A stretch of DNA of 64,000 nucleotides from CAYRFF01 sp964436125 (GTDB taxonomy: Bacteria; Bacteroidota; Bacteroidia; Chitinophagales; Saprospiraceae), in assembly GCA_964436125.1 (NCBI GenBank), contig CAYTBT010000001.1, positions 62,001 to 126,000 of the forward strand, given 5' to 3'. The notes under the pieces were generated by a model that was given only the letters and a program-made list of their open reading frames with translations, searched no databases and was not told the DNA's origin. Within the stretch, counting starts at the first letter, position 1; every line of letters starts with the position of its first letter. The position numbers and the translations under genes are program-made. Positions 36,943-46,037 of the stretch are shown in pieces.

Positions 36943-39762
36943 ATGAAGAAATTAATACTCTTGCTAGCGTTGATAAATTGCACATTCTTAATGGCGCAAG
37001 AAAAAATCGATCTCAACCAAAAGATTCCGGTGAATCTCGATGTGCGCATAGGGACGCTGGACAACGGTCTGAAATATTACATTCAGCACAATGACAAGCC
37101 CAAGGACAAGGTTGAGCTCCGGCTTGTAGTCCATGCGGGCTCCATGCAAGAAGATAAAGATCAACGTGGTCTGGCGCATTTTATGGAGCACATGAACTTC
37201 AATGGCACAAAGCACTTTAAGAAAAATGAGCTTATAGATTACTTGCAATCAATCGGAGTGAAATTCGGTGCGCACTTAAATGCTTATACGAGCTTCAATG
37301 AAACGGTGTATATGCTCAGCGTACCTACGACAAGCCAAGGCAAGGTTGATACCGGCTTGATTGTTCTTGAGGATTGGGCACATAATGCACTGCTTACAGA
37401 AGAAGAAATTGACAAGGAGCGCGGAGTGGTATTTGAGGAGTTCCGCCTCGGTCTCGGGCCCGATAAGCGGATGAGACAAGAATATCTCCCATTGCTCCTC
37501 TATAAATCTCGCTATGCGGAGCGACTTCCTATCGGGAAAAAGGACGTAATCATGAACAGTGATTACGATGCCGTGCGACGCTTCTACAAGGACTGGTATC
37601 GCCCCGATCTCCAGGCTCTTGTCGTCGTAGGTGATATTGATGTCGATAGAATTGAAATGAAAATCAAAGAGCTATTTTCTTGGATGAAAAATCCTGAAAA
37701 TCCACGTGTGAGGAAGACCTATCCTATCCCCAATCATGAACAGACTTTTATCTCTGTTCAGACGGACCCGGAGGCATCGCGCGTAAATGTGCGGATTGTA
37801 TATAAAGATCCTGAGCCGGCGCAAGATGTTGTCACCGTAGGGGATTATAAACGCGAGCTGGAGAATCGCTTATTTACTTCAATGATTAATAGTCGCTTGA
37901 GAGAACTTGCCAATTCAGATAATCCACCATTTGCCTATGGTTATTCCTACTATGGAAGTTTTTTCAGCCCGGAAAAGAATGCATACAGGACATTCGCATT
38001 GCCGAGTGGTAATAATATTGCACAGGCATTACGCGTATTGCTCCAAGAAAATAAGCGCGTGAAAGTACATGGCTTCACAGAAGCTGAATTTCAACGAGCA
38101 AAGGAAAATATCCTTGCACGACTAGAGAAAATGTACAAAGGTCGCAAGGATAGAAAGGACAGAAGGATTGTCGGTGATTATATCAATAATTTCCTTGAAA
38201 ATGAACCGATACCGACTATAGCCTGGGAGCTCAATACCACAAAGGCACTCTTCAAAAACATTAAATTAAGTGCGGTAAATAGCCTTATTGATGAGTACAT
38301 TCACGATAATAATCGCGTCATCATCATCACAGGACCTGAATCGGCTGATTATACATATCCGACAAAGGAAGAAATCAAGAATATCCTGAAAGATGTAAAA
38401 AACTCGCCGATTGAAGCTTATTCCGAGGAAGATATTCCGGAGAGCCTGCTTTCAGAGATACCTACACCGGGTACAATTATCAATAAGTCGTATAATGAAG
38501 CGCTGGACATTCATACGATTACGCTCAGCAATGGCGTAAAAGTCCAGTATAAAAAGACAGACTTTAAAGAGGATGAAGTGCAATTCTCTGCCTTCAGTTT
38601 CGGCGGAACCAATCTCCTTTCCCTCGATGATTACAGAAGGATAGACTATGGTCTGAATGGAATTACAGAAGCCGGTTATAATGGCATGTCAAAGACGGTT
38701 ATGGACAAGGTTCTTACCGGTAAAATAGCTTCCGCAAATGCTCACATAGGTTCATATTATGAAGGCTTAAGCGGCAGCTCAACCCCCACTGATCTCGAGA
38801 CGCTTTTTAAGCTTATTTACCTTGATTTCACCGCATTGAATAAGGATAAAGAAGCATATACAGCCTTTGCAGAGAAAAACGGTTCTTTATATGACAATCT
38901 CTTAAATAATCCGACTTATTTCTTTTACGACAGCCTCGGGAAATTTTCTAGCCAATTCAATCCGCGCTACACGGGCTTCCCATCATCGCAGGATTTTAAA
39001 TCGCTCGATTATGACTTTGCCTATGATTTCTACAATAAGCAATTTGCCGATGCCGATGACTTCGTCTTCTTCTTTGTTGGAAACTTTGATGAGGATCAAC
39101 TTTTAGCTTACGCAAAAACCTATCTCGCCACATTGCCTACAAGGGAAGGAAGTGATAAGCTTGTATCACATCCATACAAATATGTGGATCCAGGCCAGAA
39201 ATTCATTGTAGAAAAAGGAGCAGCTCCGCAGAGTCAAGTGATGATTCTCTTCAGCGGAAAAACAGAATATAATGCACAAGATGATTTCCTCCTCGATGCA
39301 CTGGGTGATGTCCTTACAATAAAACTTACAGAAAGTCTCCGTGAAGCACATGGCGGCGTTTATGGAGTAAATGCACGTGGCGGAATGAGTAAAATTCCCG
39401 TGTCAGATTATAACTTTGTTATTATTTTCCCTTGTGGACCGGAGCACGTTGATTCTCTCGTGTATTACGCCCTGCAAGAATTGAATAAAGTGAAAGAAAA
39501 TGGGCCGGAAGCTGCTGATGTCGAAAAGGTGAAAAAGACCAAGTTGCTCGAGCTTAAAGAAAGCAAAAAAGGGAATAAATTCTGGCTCGACGCAATGGAA
39601 AAAGCATATTCACGCGATATGGATATCGCAGAGCTCGTTCATCCGGAAAAAGCTATCAATGCACTCAATGCCGATGTTCTTCAGAAAATTGCCAATAAGT
39701 ACCTAAAGGAATATAGAATCCTTGCTATCCTGAATCCGGAACAAAGCGATGCAGAGAAATAG
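36943..39762 (+). CDS. M16 family zinc metallopeptidase (two-lobe, secreted)
   Basis: This 939-residue protein begins with a signal peptide (MKKLILLLALINCTFLMAQ). The N-terminal lobe has the inverted zinc motif HFMEHMNFNGTKHF (H-x-x-E-H) and a downstream glutamate region EEIDKERGVVFEEFRLG. The following lobes resemble the inactive M16 partner domains (FIVEKGAAPQSQVMILFSGK, HGGVYGVNARGG). The single-chain, pitrilysin-like architecture is common in Bacteroidota. It degrades peptides in the periplasm or outside the cell; the substrate is not known. It carries two ATTTGCGNAAGC words (38728 and 39106). A variant copy, ATTTGTGGAAGC, lies upstream at 36880. Confidence 0.93.
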   Translation: MKKLILLLALINCTFLMAQEKIDLNQKIPVNLDVRIGTLDNGLKYYIQHNDKPKDKVELRLVVHAGSMQEDKDQRGLAHFMEHMNFNGTKHFKKNELIDYLQSIGVKFGAHLNAYTSFNETVYMLSVPTTSQGKVDTGLIVLEDWAHNALLTEEEIDKERGVVFEEFRLGLGPDKRMRQEYLPLLLYKSRYAERLPIGKKDVIMNSDYDAVRRFYKDWYRPDLQALVVVGDIDVDRIEMKIKELFSWMKNPENPRVRKTYPIPNHEQTFISVQTDPEASRVNVRIVYKDPEPAQDVVTVGDYKRELENRLFTSMINSRLRELANSDNPPFAYGYSYYGSFFSPEKNAYRTFALPSGNNIAQALRVLLQENKRVKVHGFTEAEFQRAKENILARLEKMYKGRKDRKDRRIVGDYINNFLENEPIPTIAWELNTTKALFKNIKLSAVNSLIDEYIHDNNRVIIITGPESADYTYPTKEEIKNILKDVKNSPIEAYSEEDIPESLLSEIPTPGTIINKSYNEALDIHTITLSNGVKVQYKKTDFKEDEVQFSAFSFGGTNLLSLDDYRRIDYGLNGITEAGYNGMSKTVMDKVLTGKIASANAHIGSYYEGLSGSSTPTDLETLFKLIYLDFTALNKDKEAYTAFAEKNGSLYDNLLNNPTYFFYDSLGKFSSQFNPRYTGFPSSQDFKSLDYDFAYDFYNKQFADADDFVFFFVGNFDEDQLLAYAKTYLATLPTREGSDKLVSHPYKYVDPGQKFIVEKGAAPQSQVMILFSGKTEYNAQDDFLLDALGDVLTIKLTESLREAHGGVYGVNARGGMSKIPVSDYNFVIIFPCGPEHVDSLVYYALQELNKVKENGPEAADVEKVKKTKLLELKESKKGNKFWLDAMEKAYSRDMDIAELVHPEKAINALNADVLQKIANKYLKEYRILAILNPEQSDAEK

Positions 39763-40623
39763 CTTGCTATGACTGCTCAAGATAATCTATCAGTATGTAC
39801 CGGTGAATAGAATGTCGCGCTTACTTAATACTCGGAACATAGATTCTGTAAAAACAGGATCTATGTTCTTGAAGTATTGTGTTCATGGAGCTTCTAATAT
39901 CGGGAGCCGGCTCGCCGGAGCAATGTACAATGAGCAATGAACAATGTACAATGAGCAACCGATTACCCATTACCCGTTACCGATTACCTGCCTTACGCCT
40001 TACGCCTTACGCCTTACGCCTTACGACTGCGGCAAAGCCTGCTCTCGTTATGTGCCACAAGATCTTATATCGGGCATGGAAATTGTATAGAGATAGACGG
40101 TTGTGATTTTTCTGAAAATAGGAGCCTGAATTTATTGATTAGTTCTGATATTTTTTATAATTTCATTGCCGATATAACTTTGGTGAGTTCCGTGCATAAA
40201 AGGGGACAGAATCAGGAAGAAAAAAGAGTATTTATTTTTCTCAGCTAGGGTAATTTCATGAAAATTATGAGAAAATCCTGAAAAAGAATAAAGGCCAGGA
40301 ATGCCATATTCTATGAATGAATATAGAAATATGAAGAGGTAGTCGAGTCGAGAAATTATCTTATGCTTATTCGATTAGTAGGGAAAAATGCAGAAAATTT
40401 CTTTCTTTTGCACTAGCTTATCAGAGGATAGGTCAAAAAAACAGAAACAGATGAATCTTTCCACTGTAGATTATGCTTGTAGAGAAGCAGAATCCACATT
40501 TGCGAAAGCTAAAATACAGCTTCCTGAGACAGAGGAAAGCGGTCGATAAAACAGATAATTAAGGTCTGCTGAGCAGTAGAGAGCCGGTGGATATGATATA
40601 GAGAATAAAAGAGAATGTAATAG
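39763..40623. repeat. Gene-free region with hairpin, 21-bp direct repeat and 7-bp tandem repeats
   Basis: An imperfect long hairpin at 39827-39877 (AACATAGAT pairing with ATCTATGTT) probably terminates the M16 gene. CAATGTACAATGAGCAA occurs twice (39921-39937 and 39942-39958). A run of degenerate then perfect heptamers follows: GATTACC-like units from 39961, then TTACGCC four times (39993-40020) and TTACGAC. The ATTTGCGNAAGC word is at 40498. The remainder before dnaA is AT-rich with no clear DnaA-box cluster. Confidence 0.6.
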
Positions 40624-42039
40624 ATGGCAAGCGAGCATGTTCATTTATGGAACAGGTGTCTGCACCTTATAAAAGATAATGTCGGAGCACAGAGTTATAA
40701 GACGTGGTTTAAACCAATAAAAGCCGTGGCTTATAATGATGATATTTTAACCTTGCAAGTCCCCAATAGATTTTTCTATGAATTTCTAGAAGAGCATTAT
40801 GTGCCTGTTCTCAGAAAAGCGATCCGTCAGGAGATCGGGAATGAATGCAAACTAGAGTATCAGATTCTGCCTTCCAAGGACGGAAAGAAACGCAAGCAGG
40901 GGTTTCGGCAGGATAAACAGAATTCCTCCTTTACGATAGAGAAACAAGAAGATAAAACGATTCCCAATCCATTTGTGATTCCCGGATTAAAGAAACAGCG
41001 GATCGATTCACAGCTGAATCCCAAGTATAGATTTGAAAATTTTATTGAAGGTGATTGTAATCGACTAGCGAGAAATGCCGGTTATGCGGTGGCAGAAAAT
41101 CCGGGTAAAACAAGCTTCAATCCCCTTTTCATATACGGTGATGTCGGCCTCGGGAAAACACATCTCGCTCAAGCAATCGGAAATGCGGCATTGGAAAAAC
41201 GGAAGAACTTAAATGTCCTTTATGTGAGTTGTGAGAAATTTACCAATCAGATTATCGAGGCAATTAAGAACAACTCGGTGAATGATCTCGTCTTCTTTTA
41301 TCAGATGATTGACCTGTTAATCGTCGATGATATTCAGTTCCTCCGTAAAAAGGTCAAAACACAGGAAATTTTCTTCTATATCTTTAATCAACTCTATCAG
41401 AATCAGAAACAGATTGTCCTTACAAGTGACAGAGCTCCCAAAGACTTGGATGGAATGGAAGAGCGTTTAATCTCACGCTTTAAATGGGGACTCAGTGCAG
41501 ACTTACAAGCTCCGGAGCTTGAAACCAGAATTGCAATTCTTGAATCCAAGCTCGATAATGAGGGCATTGAACTCCCGGAAGATGTGGTTGAGTTTATCTG
41601 CTATAATGTGAAGGATAATATCCGTGAACTTGAAGGTGTTCTTATCAACCTCCTCGCACAAGCAGGGTTAAATTCCAAGGAAATTGATATTGATCTTGCT
41701 CGCGATGTTGTCCGGGAATTTATCGCAGAGATTTCCAAGGAAATTACTATTGAAAATCTCCAGGCTCTCGTTGCTGATCACTTTGATATTCCATTAAACG
41801 AGCTCGTAGGTACATCGCGGAAGCGAAAATATGTCTCTCCACGACAGATATCTATGTATCTGGCAAAGAAATTAACCAATAAATCCCTAAAATCTATCGG
41901 GGAGCACTTCGGTGGAAGAGATCATACAACGGTCATTTATTCTTGCAAGACGGTTCAGGAACTTATTGAAACAGATAAAGATTATGAGAAAGACCTTCAA
42001 GAGATTGAGAAGAAAGTCAGGATGAGCCTTTATGCTTAA
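40624..42039 (+). CDS. dnaA: Chromosomal replication initiator DnaA
   Basis: This 471-residue protein binds DnaA boxes and opens the origin. The N-terminal domain (WNRCLHLIKDNVGAQSYKTW) binds partner proteins. The AAA+ domain has Walker A GDVGLGKTHLAQAIG and Walker B LLIVDDIQFL. The arginine-finger region SRFKWGLSADLQAPELETR follows. The DNA-binding domain carries the signature FGGRDHTTVIYSCKTV. The length and order are standard. It stands alone; dnaN, recF and gyrase genes are not nearby, and flanking sequences lack a cluster of TTATCCACA-type boxes. So the replication origin is probably elsewhere. Confidence 0.98.
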   Translation: MASEHVHLWNRCLHLIKDNVGAQSYKTWFKPIKAVAYNDDILTLQVPNRFFYEFLEEHYVPVLRKAIRQEIGNECKLEYQILPSKDGKKRKQGFRQDKQNSSFTIEKQEDKTIPNPFVIPGLKKQRIDSQLNPKYRFENFIEGDCNRLARNAGYAVAENPGKTSFNPLFIYGDVGLGKTHLAQAIGNAALEKRKNLNVLYVSCEKFTNQIIEAIKNNSVNDLVFFYQMIDLLIVDDIQFLRKKVKTQEIFFYIFNQLYQNQKQIVLTSDRAPKDLDGMEERLISRFKWGLSADLQAPELETRIAILESKLDNEGIELPEDVVEFICYNVKDNIRELEGVLINLLAQAGLNSKEIDIDLARDVVREFIAEISKEITIENLQALVADHFDIPLNELVGTSRKRKYVSPRQISMYLAKKLTNKSLKSIGEHFGGRDHTTVIYSCKTVQELIETDKDYEKDLQEIEKKVRMSLYA

Positions 42040-42488
42040 GTAATCCATACCTATGGCCATTGTGTCTCTCCGGCCTTTTCCACCTGCCGGCTGAAATGTG
42101 AGAGCCATGTGCGCAACGCATATTTCACCGACATGACAAATTGAACGGTACAATCCGCTTAAGCTTGTTATTGAAACATATTCACCACCTTCCCTTCAGG
42201 GAAAAGGAGCTCCCGGACTACCGTTTACGACTCATTTACTCCGATGTAGTCGGCTCACCAATTATTAAACCGACATCCATCCGGTTTTGAAAAACTTATG
42301 AACTTTTATATCTTTAGCTTTTAGGTAGTTCATGAGATGTTTCTACGGCTATAAATACGGAAAGCATGCTTTCAGATTGCAATAACATCATCATTAAGGT
42401 GATAATTTCACAATGCTTATCCTCGATAGCCGCAGCGCAATAAATTAAATAATCGATATGAGATTATTAAAAAATTAAACTGAACCAC
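42040..42488. other. Intergenic spacer after dnaA
   Basis: This 449-bp spacer holds no open frame of note. I see only weak short inverted repeats (for example CCGGC and GCCGG around 42073-42092). No DnaA-box cluster and none of the dispersed repeats were found. Confidence 0.4.
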
Positions 42489-44567
42489 ATGTTGAAGGCA
42501 ACTTTGATGACATCGGCGGACACACTGTATAAAGTTATGCTCGCCTATATGATTATGCTATCACCACTCTGCACAAGCACCTATGGGCAAGCCGATACTA
42601 CTTCACAACAAGTCTTACAGAAGTATAAAAGCCTAGATACCAGAGAAGAGAGATTAGACTATATTGACTCGATAGATTTGCATCGGAATTTTTCAACCGA
42701 CTCCATATTTGCATCACTGCTGTATGAAGTTATTGATGAAAACTTAAAAGCAGGTGACACCGCATCCGTAATCGGAATGAGCATATCCTTAAACAATTAT
42801 TATTTCTATCCGCTTTCAGCACCACAGAAAATAGTAGATCTCATAGGGCGATTTGATGATTATATTGACAATCATCCTACCCATGATGTCGGTGGCTTAT
42901 TGCTAGGACTTGCGGATGCCTACTATGGGCTTGGGAATCTGCAGAAATCATATAAGGTATATAAGCAAGCAGCACAGTTATATGAAGAATTCGGTGACTC
43001 GAGTTACCAGAATTATGGGATAGCATATTTACGCGCAGCAGATAATGCCAATTTAATGGGTAAATATGGAAAGTCTGTGCAAGACTTTGAAGCGGCAAAA
43101 AATATTTTCACATATCAAAAAGATACCTCACTTTATCTATGGGCGAGTTACGGCCAGAGCGTCAATCTCAGTAAGCTTCGGTTCTTTGAAGACGCCGATA
43201 GCTTGAGAAAAGATATCCTGCCCACAGCTCTTGAGATCAAGGCAGATGATGTTGTCATTGCCATCTATGTTGCCGCAATGGCAGATAGCAGAAAAGTAGG
43301 CGATTACGACGAATCCTTAAAATATGCCCGGAAATTGATAAAAATGTGCAATCAGATGCCCGATTCCTATCAATGCATGACCGCATACATGGGAATTGCA
43401 GTTGACTATATCAATAAAGGGAATATCGATTCTGCAAGCTATTATTTCAAGCTCTATGAAGATAAAATGAGCAAGTTTAAGGGAAATAAAACCGCTGAAA
43501 CTGATTATTACATCCTGAAAGCCAATCTAGCTTACGCAAAAGGGCACTCCACACAAGCTCAAAACATTATTGATCGACATTTATCGCCCGTTGAAGACAT
43601 TCACGACAAGGCCAATAAGCTCAGAATATTAAATCTGCAATGCGCGATTGATTCTAGTTCACAGGATTATAAAGCAGCATTCAGAACTTTACAAAAACTA
43701 AAAAGCGTCAAAGATTCTATCAATATCGAGACGCTGGAAAATCAATTTACTTATTATCAAATCTTCTTCCAGACCAATAAAAAGAAACGAGAAATCGCCG
43801 AGCAACGCGCTCAGATTACACGCCTAGAACTCGCGAAAAAAAAGCAGCAGATTTTATGGGGGTCAATAATAGCCGCAGTCCTGATTATCAGTATTGTCCT
43901 TTACTTTATCCGTGAAAAACAACTCGCCGCTAAGAAACAACAGATGCAGGAAGAATTTAGTAGAAAACTCCTTGTTGCACAAGAAGAGGAACGTAAACGC
44001 ATCTCCAGAGAACTTCACGACGGCATAGGACAGAGCCTTATCCTTATCAAGAATAAGGTAAGATTGAAAGATAAAAAAGGGACTCGTGAACTTGTGAAAC
44101 AGACACTAGAAGACGTGCGACAAGTTTCACGCGGCCTGCATCCCTATGTCCTGGAAAACCTTGGCCTCACCAGTGCAATTGAACACCTCATTAAAGAAGC
44201 GGAATCCAATTCCGATATCTTCTTTGACCGAGAGATAAAAGACATAGATAAGCTCCTCCCGGACGAGCATAAACTCAATGTCTATAGAATCGTTCAAGAA
44301 GCCATTTCCAATGTCTTAAAGCACTCCGGGGCTGAAGCTGCCAAGGTTATTGTCGATAAAAGCGACTCCTTCATTGACATAAAAATCATTGACCACGGAA
44401 AAGGTTTTGACTTAACGAGCCAGGAAGGTATTCTTTCCAGCCTAGGTATGCAGACGCTCAAGGAACGCACCAAGATTTCCGGTGGCAAGCTCCTTATTTC
44501 CTCAGAGAAAGGTTCCGGCACGACAATTCATCTCTTAATCCCCTATACAAACTTGCATAATTCATAA
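42489..44567 (+). CDS. TPR-sensor histidine kinase (NarX/LiaS-type, HisKA_3)
   Basis: This 692-residue membrane kinase begins with a signal or anchor (ending CTSTYGQ). Residues about 40-430 form TPR-like helical repeats in the periplasm (LADAYYGLGNLQKSYKVYKQ). A coiled coil leads to a transmembrane helix near 455-473 (ILWGSIIAAVLIISIVLYFI). The dimerisation and phosphoacceptor motif is ERKRISRELHDGIGQSLILI with the histidine in ELHDGIG. The ATPase domain has VYRIVQEAISNVLKHSGA, DHGKGFD and GSGTTIHLLIP. It should phosphorylate a LuxR/NarL-type response regulator, but none lies beside it, so it is an orphan in this window. The signal sensed is unknown. Confidence 0.93.
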   Translation: MLKATLMTSADTLYKVMLAYMIMLSPLCTSTYGQADTTSQQVLQKYKSLDTREERLDYIDSIDLHRNFSTDSIFASLLYEVIDENLKAGDTASVIGMSISLNNYYFYPLSAPQKIVDLIGRFDDYIDNHPTHDVGGLLLGLADAYYGLGNLQKSYKVYKQAAQLYEEFGDSSYQNYGIAYLRAADNANLMGKYGKSVQDFEAAKNIFTYQKDTSLYLWASYGQSVNLSKLRFFEDADSLRKDILPTALEIKADDVVIAIYVAAMADSRKVGDYDESLKYARKLIKMCNQMPDSYQCMTAYMGIAVDYINKGNIDSASYYFKLYEDKMSKFKGNKTAETDYYILKANLAYAKGHSTQAQNIIDRHLSPVEDIHDKANKLRILNLQCAIDSSSQDYKAAFRTLQKLKSVKDSINIETLENQFTYYQIFFQTNKKKREIAEQRAQITRLELAKKKQQILWGSIIAAVLIISIVLYFIREKQLAAKKQQMQEEFSRKLLVAQEEERKRISRELHDGIGQSLILIKNKVRLKDKKGTRELVKQTLEDVRQVSRGLHPYVLENLGLTSAIEHLIKEAESNSDIFFDREIKDIDKLLPDEHKLNVYRIVQEAISNVLKHSGAEAAKVIVDKSDSFIDIKIIDHGKGFDLTSQEGILSSLGMQTLKERTKISGGKLLISSEKGSGTTIHLLIPYTNLHNS

Positions 44568-44628
44568 GCATAAGGAAACAGAGCTTCACTTTCCATCATA
44601 ATTGTGATTAAAGTTTTTCCCAAGAAAA

Positions 44629-44664
44629 AAGGCAGTAAAGTAATCCTTGAGCACTTTACTGCCT
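44629..44664. terminator. Bidirectional terminator between convergent genes
   Basis: AAGGCAGTAAAG (44629-44640) and CTTTACTGCCTT (44653-44664) are perfect 12-bp arms with a 12-base loop. A-rich sequence lies on the left and T-rich on the right. The position between the kinase gene and the minus-strand DUF4382 gene fits a terminator for both. Confidence 0.75.
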
Positions 44665-44830
44665 TACATTGTTGACCTGTTCTAGTCTTGCCATGACTTT
44701 CTGAGCGCCCTACCGCAATCTTCTCAAGAAAAACAAATTCTTAAACTCATCATTCTCAATTAATCTTGCAGTAAAGACGAGAAAAACTCTCAATTGCATT
44801 CAACGCATTAATACATTGTTCCTCAATTTT

Positions 44831-45766
44831 CTAGAGAAACAAAATACCCGTAACGGATACATTTACCTCAGAATTGTTTCCGGTATCCACGCTTATATCG
44901 TCAGCTGAAATCTCACCCAATACATCAAATTGCAGCGTACCGATCAGTTTATAACTACCGTCTGCCTGCTTATCATAGGATGCAAAATGTATCTCGTAAT
45001 TACCGGGAGACAAGAAATGTAGGGAAAAGTCACCATTTGATTGAATTGCAGCGCTGGTTATAGCTTTCGCAAATTGGTTCTGTGGTTCCAGTGAAGCATC
45101 GGCTTCCGTAGTGCGGTCATAAGTGCCTTTTGCGTAAGCATATACAATCACCTTATCACTTCCATTAAATGCTGAACTCGCATTCCCCGTAATCGTTCCG
45201 GTTTCTTCCTTATTCAACACGCGTATTCCACCATTAAAATTGTCTGAAAATTCATAAGCATCATCCGGATTTCCGGTGTACTGAATGTTCTTTCTCAGAT
45301 CAAAGTCAATGAGAATAGTTGTCGTTTCACCTTGCACAATCTCAAATGGGCTGCTTATCGTCAGATTAATCGTATTAGTCATCAAAGGGTGGATTTTGCC
45401 ATCCTTATCCACAATGTGACAGCCGGCGTCAACTCCGTCAACATCCGCATTCCCATTGCTGAGTATAAGCGTAATGTTGTTATAAGAACCTGCTTCCAGA
45501 TCGGTGTTTAGAAGCACTTTAGTCTGCCCGTTCCGATATTTCAAGAGGTCAAAACTCATAGGCTCAAATGTCTCAATCGTCTGATCTCCGATCTTTATGC
45601 CTTCAATACTTAAAAATACCGACTCGACATTGTCATTATCAATCGGTGCATCCGTAATCTCCAATTGAAATGCCCCGCTTGTGTCCATCGGCTCGTTTTT
45701 CCCACAAGACATAAGTCCGAGGACAAGAACGCCTATACATAGGTTCAATATGGTATTTAATCTCAT
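44831..45766 (-). CDS. DUF4382 domain lipoprotein with carboxypeptidase-regulatory-like tail
   Basis: This 311-residue protein has a lipoprotein signal with lipobox VLGLMSC. Residues about 32-180 match DUF4382: FQLEITDAPIDNDNVESVFL, IEGIKI, FDLLKYRNGQTKVLL and YNNITLILSNGNADVDG. The C-terminal part (about 185-311) looks like a carboxypeptidase-regulatory beta-sandwich (GTITGNASSAFNGSD, FLSPGNYEIHF). Such proteins are common surface or periplasmic lipoproteins in Bacteroidota; the function is unknown. Two ATTTGCGNAAGC words (45063 and 45128) lie only 66 bp apart inside the gene, in opposite orientations and different coding registers (FAKA and AYAK). Confidence 0.9.
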   Translation of the reverse strand: MRLNTILNLCIGVLVLGLMSCGKNEPMDTSGAFQLEITDAPIDNDNVESVFLSIEGIKIGDQTIETFEPMSFDLLKYRNGQTKVLLNTDLEAGSYNNITLILSNGNADVDGVDAGCHIVDKDGKIHPLMTNTINLTISSPFEIVQGETTTILIDFDLRKNIQYTGNPDDAYEFSDNFNGGIRVLNKEETGTITGNASSAFNGSDKVIVYAYAKGTYDRTTEADASLEPQNQFAKAITSAAIQSNGDFSLHFLSPGNYEIHFASYDKQADGSYKLIGTLQFDVLGEISADDISVDTGNNSEVNVSVTGILFL

Positions 45767-46037
45767 AATTTAAATTTAAATTAAATGTTTTATTCATGCC
45801 TAAAACGATCGCAGATGTCGGATGTTGCTTCAATTTATCTCCTTTTGTATAAAGGAATGAGAACTTTGTATATTAAAAATTATTATAATATGTTTTTGCC
45901 CATTTTTCAACTTGCATCCTCTCGTCTTACCAGCGATTGCCAAGAGAAAAACTACAATTAACACTCATTCCTCAGAGACAATTTCTGCAGGAATTGCTCG
46001 ATACAGGTATTCAATAATGGCAAGGCCATTAATCTAC

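Noticed and set aside
40100..42488. Replication origin beside dnaA
   Set aside because: No cluster of DnaA boxes was seen on either side and no dnaN or recF neighbour is present.
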